Below the pieces are notes generated by a model. That model ran no database searches, was not told where the DNA came from, and saw only the letters and a list, made by a program, of their open reading frames with translations. From Clostridium sp. CF012 (GTDB taxonomy: Bacteria; Bacillota; Clostridia; Clostridiales; Clostridiaceae), in the NCBI RefSeq assembly GCF_018861755.1, contig NZ_JAHLEF010000019.1:1-64000 (forward strand): a stretch of DNA of 64,000 bases, given 5' to 3'. The position numbers and the translations under genes were made by a program. The stretch's first letter is position 1; each line of letters starts with the position of its first letter. Shown one piece after another: positions 62,521-64,000 of this stretch.

Positions 62521-63624
62521 ATGAGAAAAACCAATGGTAAGAATGAATCAAAGTTTCAAACAGATCATAATAATTTAATTATAAAAACAAAAGTATTAAC
62601 TTACTCAATATTTACGCTTATATTTATTGTCACTTCTTATTTATCTGTAGTGTTTATAGAAAAACATTTTAATGGTAAAATATCGTTTTACTGGTTTAAA
62701 TCATTGTCGCCTATTTCAGTATTAGCACTTTGCATTTTATTGTTTTTTTATTTCCTTTTAGATGCACTAAGATTTTTGTATGTTTTGAAAGCCCTAGAAA
62801 TTCAAGTTACCCTTGGTTATCTTGTTAAACTGGCATTCATTAACATGTTTTTATCGAATATAACCCCCTTTGCTACTGGAGGTGCCTTTGCTCAAATATA
62901 TTTCTTAAATAAAAAAGATATTTCAATTGGCGATGCTACTGCAGCAACTACAATAAAGACTGTGCTTCCTATTATTTTTTTCTTTATAACAACGCCAATA
63001 ATTTTAATAGTGGATAAAAACCTTTTTAAAATACTTCCAAGCGGTAATAATTTCATTTATATTTTATCCTTAGTTTTCATATATATTTTAGCTGCTTACG
63101 GATTTTATAAAGTACTGAAAAATACAAACATTATAAAAAAAAATCTATCTAAAATATTGGATTTTTTGGAACGCAAAAAAATAATTTCAAAAACTGTGGT
63201 TAAAAAGTTCAAAAATAATAGCTTTTTAGAAATTGACATATTTGCTCTAAACATTAAAAGATTTTTAATGGGTAAGAAAAAATATATATTATTATCAATA
63301 ATTTATATGACACTATATCTTTTTATTTTATTTACCATTCCAGTTATCCTTATTAGAGGACTTAACGCTAGTATTTCAACAAGTCAAATTATGTCTCTCC
63401 AAGTTTTATTGACTTTCGTAACATATTTTGCGCCTACTCCTGGAGCTACTGGAGTTGCTGAGGGTGGGTTTACGCTTATGTTTTCTAATTTTGTTAAAAA
63501 AAGCGATATAGTCTCTTTAACATTTTCATGGCGATTTTTCACCATGTATTTAGGTATGCTAATAGGTCTCACAATTTTTTATTTAGAAATAGTCAAAAAT
63601 AAACTTGCAGACAAAAGCATATAA
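62521..63624 (+). CDS. UPF0104/MprF-type flippase-like membrane protein
   Basis: 367 residues, about 7-8 TM segments, of the lysylphosphatidylglycerol synthase TM-region (UPF0104/AglD) family, with FLSNITPFATGGAFAQIYFL and FAPTPGATGVAEGGF as family motifs. It has no synthase domain. ATG 62521 has GGAGGAG at 7 nt; the longer open frame has no such site. It may move a lipid across the membrane. The next gene, 54 nt on, may be cotranscribed. Confidence 0.82.
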   Translation: MRKTNGKNESKFQTDHNNLIIKTKVLTYSIFTLIFIVTSYLSVVFIEKHFNGKISFYWFKSLSPISVLALCILLFFYFLLDALRFLYVLKALEIQVTLGYLVKLAFINMFLSNITPFATGGAFAQIYFLNKKDISIGDATAATTIKTVLPIIFFFITTPIILIVDKNLFKILPSGNNFIYILSLVFIYILAAYGFYKVLKNTNIIKKNLSKILDFLERKKIISKTVVKKFKNNSFLEIDIFALNIKRFLMGKKKYILLSIIYMTLYLFILFTIPVILIRGLNASISTSQIMSLQVLLTFVTYFAPTPGATGVAEGGFTLMFSNFVKKSDIVSLTFSWRFFTMYLGMLIGLTIFYLEIVKNKLADKSI

Positions 63625-63678
63625 GCAAATTTTAGGGGCTAGTGATGAGTTAATATTCAGGAGGTTATAAGTAACTTT

Positions 63679-64000
63679 ATGAGGGGGAAAAAAAGTTTAA
63701 AGATTCTATTGTGTTTAGATATTGCGTTATTATTAATTTTTATCTTTTATAAGGGCTATTTATTTATTTTTGAAGCTGACTTTGTATCAACTAATATTAA
63801 AAACATACAAAAGTTAGATTATATAAAGGGCCATGAGAATATTTCTTTTGCCGTACTGGGGAATATAAAGAGTTCTATTGATATATTCGATAAAAAAATA
63901 GTTAGGGGAATAAATACTGATAGTGAGCTTGATTTTGTCATTTCTACAGGAAATGCTGTAATAGCAGGAGATGAAGATAAATATAGGATACTAAACAAAA
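63679..64000 (+). CDS. Metallophosphoesterase-like protein, N-terminal part (cut by window)
   Basis: The first 107 codons are in the window. A basic start and one TM helix (about 9-30) are followed by ISFAVLGNIKSS and LDFVISTGNAV, echoing the D-x-H/GDN blocks of calcineurin-like phosphoesterases, though the canonical Asp/His are replaced here (GN rather than GD). AGGAGG precedes the ATG by 12 nt. Identity cannot be settled without the rest. Confidence 0.5.
   Translation, partial: MRGKKSLKILLCLDIALLLIFIFYKGYLFIFEADFVSTNIKNIQKLDYIKGHENISFAVLGNIKSSIDIFDKKIVRGINTDSELDFVISTGNAVIAGDEDKYRILNK

Overview
This is a low-GC, AT-rich bacterial chromosome segment that reads as Clostridium sensu stricto, probably an anaerobic spore former. 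Support comes from strong AGGAGG-type ribosome sites with frequent TTG/GTG starts, S-box (SAM-I) and T-box leaders, a glycyl-radical hydroxyproline dehydratase with its activase, corrinoid methyltransferases with a RACo-type activator, a split cobalamin-dependent methionine synthase, a spore-protein-like small gene and clostridial ABC/GntR systems. No rRNA, tRNA or CRISPR array was seen. Family names are recognised from motifs; no database search was possible.

Layout. 1-10.2 kb: a secreted CHAP/NlpC-like protein, a two-component system, a LacI-type sensor fused to a GGDEF diguanylate cyclase, and a minus-strand GntR/ABC-2 transporter operon whose promoter carries a clear palindromic operator. 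10.2-26.1 kb: a sulfur-amino-acid island. It has metA, metF and a metY-hom-metH(activation)-metH operon, all behind S-box riboswitches (five aptamers in all: one single, two tandem pairs). It also has larE and a T-box-controlled operon of corrinoid protein, two MtaA/UroD-type methyltransferases, a RACo-like activator and a cysteine-synthase-family enzyme. MetA carries the Glu111 expected of an acetyl-CoA user, which agrees with the O-acetylhomoserine enzyme MetY downstream.

26.1-36.4 kb: an accessory zone. It opens with gene relics (NhaC/MetT-like, GNAT, metallo-beta-lactamase-fold). It then has a one-gene-at-a-time, all-plus-strand series: S66 peptidase, small membrane proteins, deformylase-like, phospholipase-C-like, broken MBL, HIT. 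These are separated by roughly 100-400 bp spacers that share degenerate short repeats. An IS91-family element with its own tyrosine recombinase follows, next to lox-like palindromes, then a MerR regulator and a CPBP protease.

36.4-50.7 kb: a hemerythrin/PAS/DUF438 sensor protein; a minus-strand operon (XRE-cupin regulator, hypE, hypD, proC, ppnP) that converts trans-4-hydroxyproline to proline; a TrmB regulator and an ornithine-cyclodeaminase-family enzyme; a short SASP-like gene; a multi-PAS histidine kinase; an M20 amidohydrolase; and a striking protein that is about 45% methionine. 50.9-64 kb: dipeptide epimerase, APC permease, YbaK deacylase, a PLP-enzyme/GNAT fusion, an OpuC-type osmoprotectant ABC transporter, UPF0316 protein, an fdhD relic, a 14-TM drug exporter, a cupin, a zinc-ribbon mini-protein, a UPF0104 flippase-like protein and the start of a metallophosphoesterase-like gene cut by the window edge.

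The genes combine into a nearly complete route homoserine -> O-acetylhomoserine -> homocysteine -> methionine under SAM control. A separate amino-acid-starvation (T-box) operon may use corrinoid demethylation to feed sulfur into cysteine or homocysteine; that link is a hypothesis.
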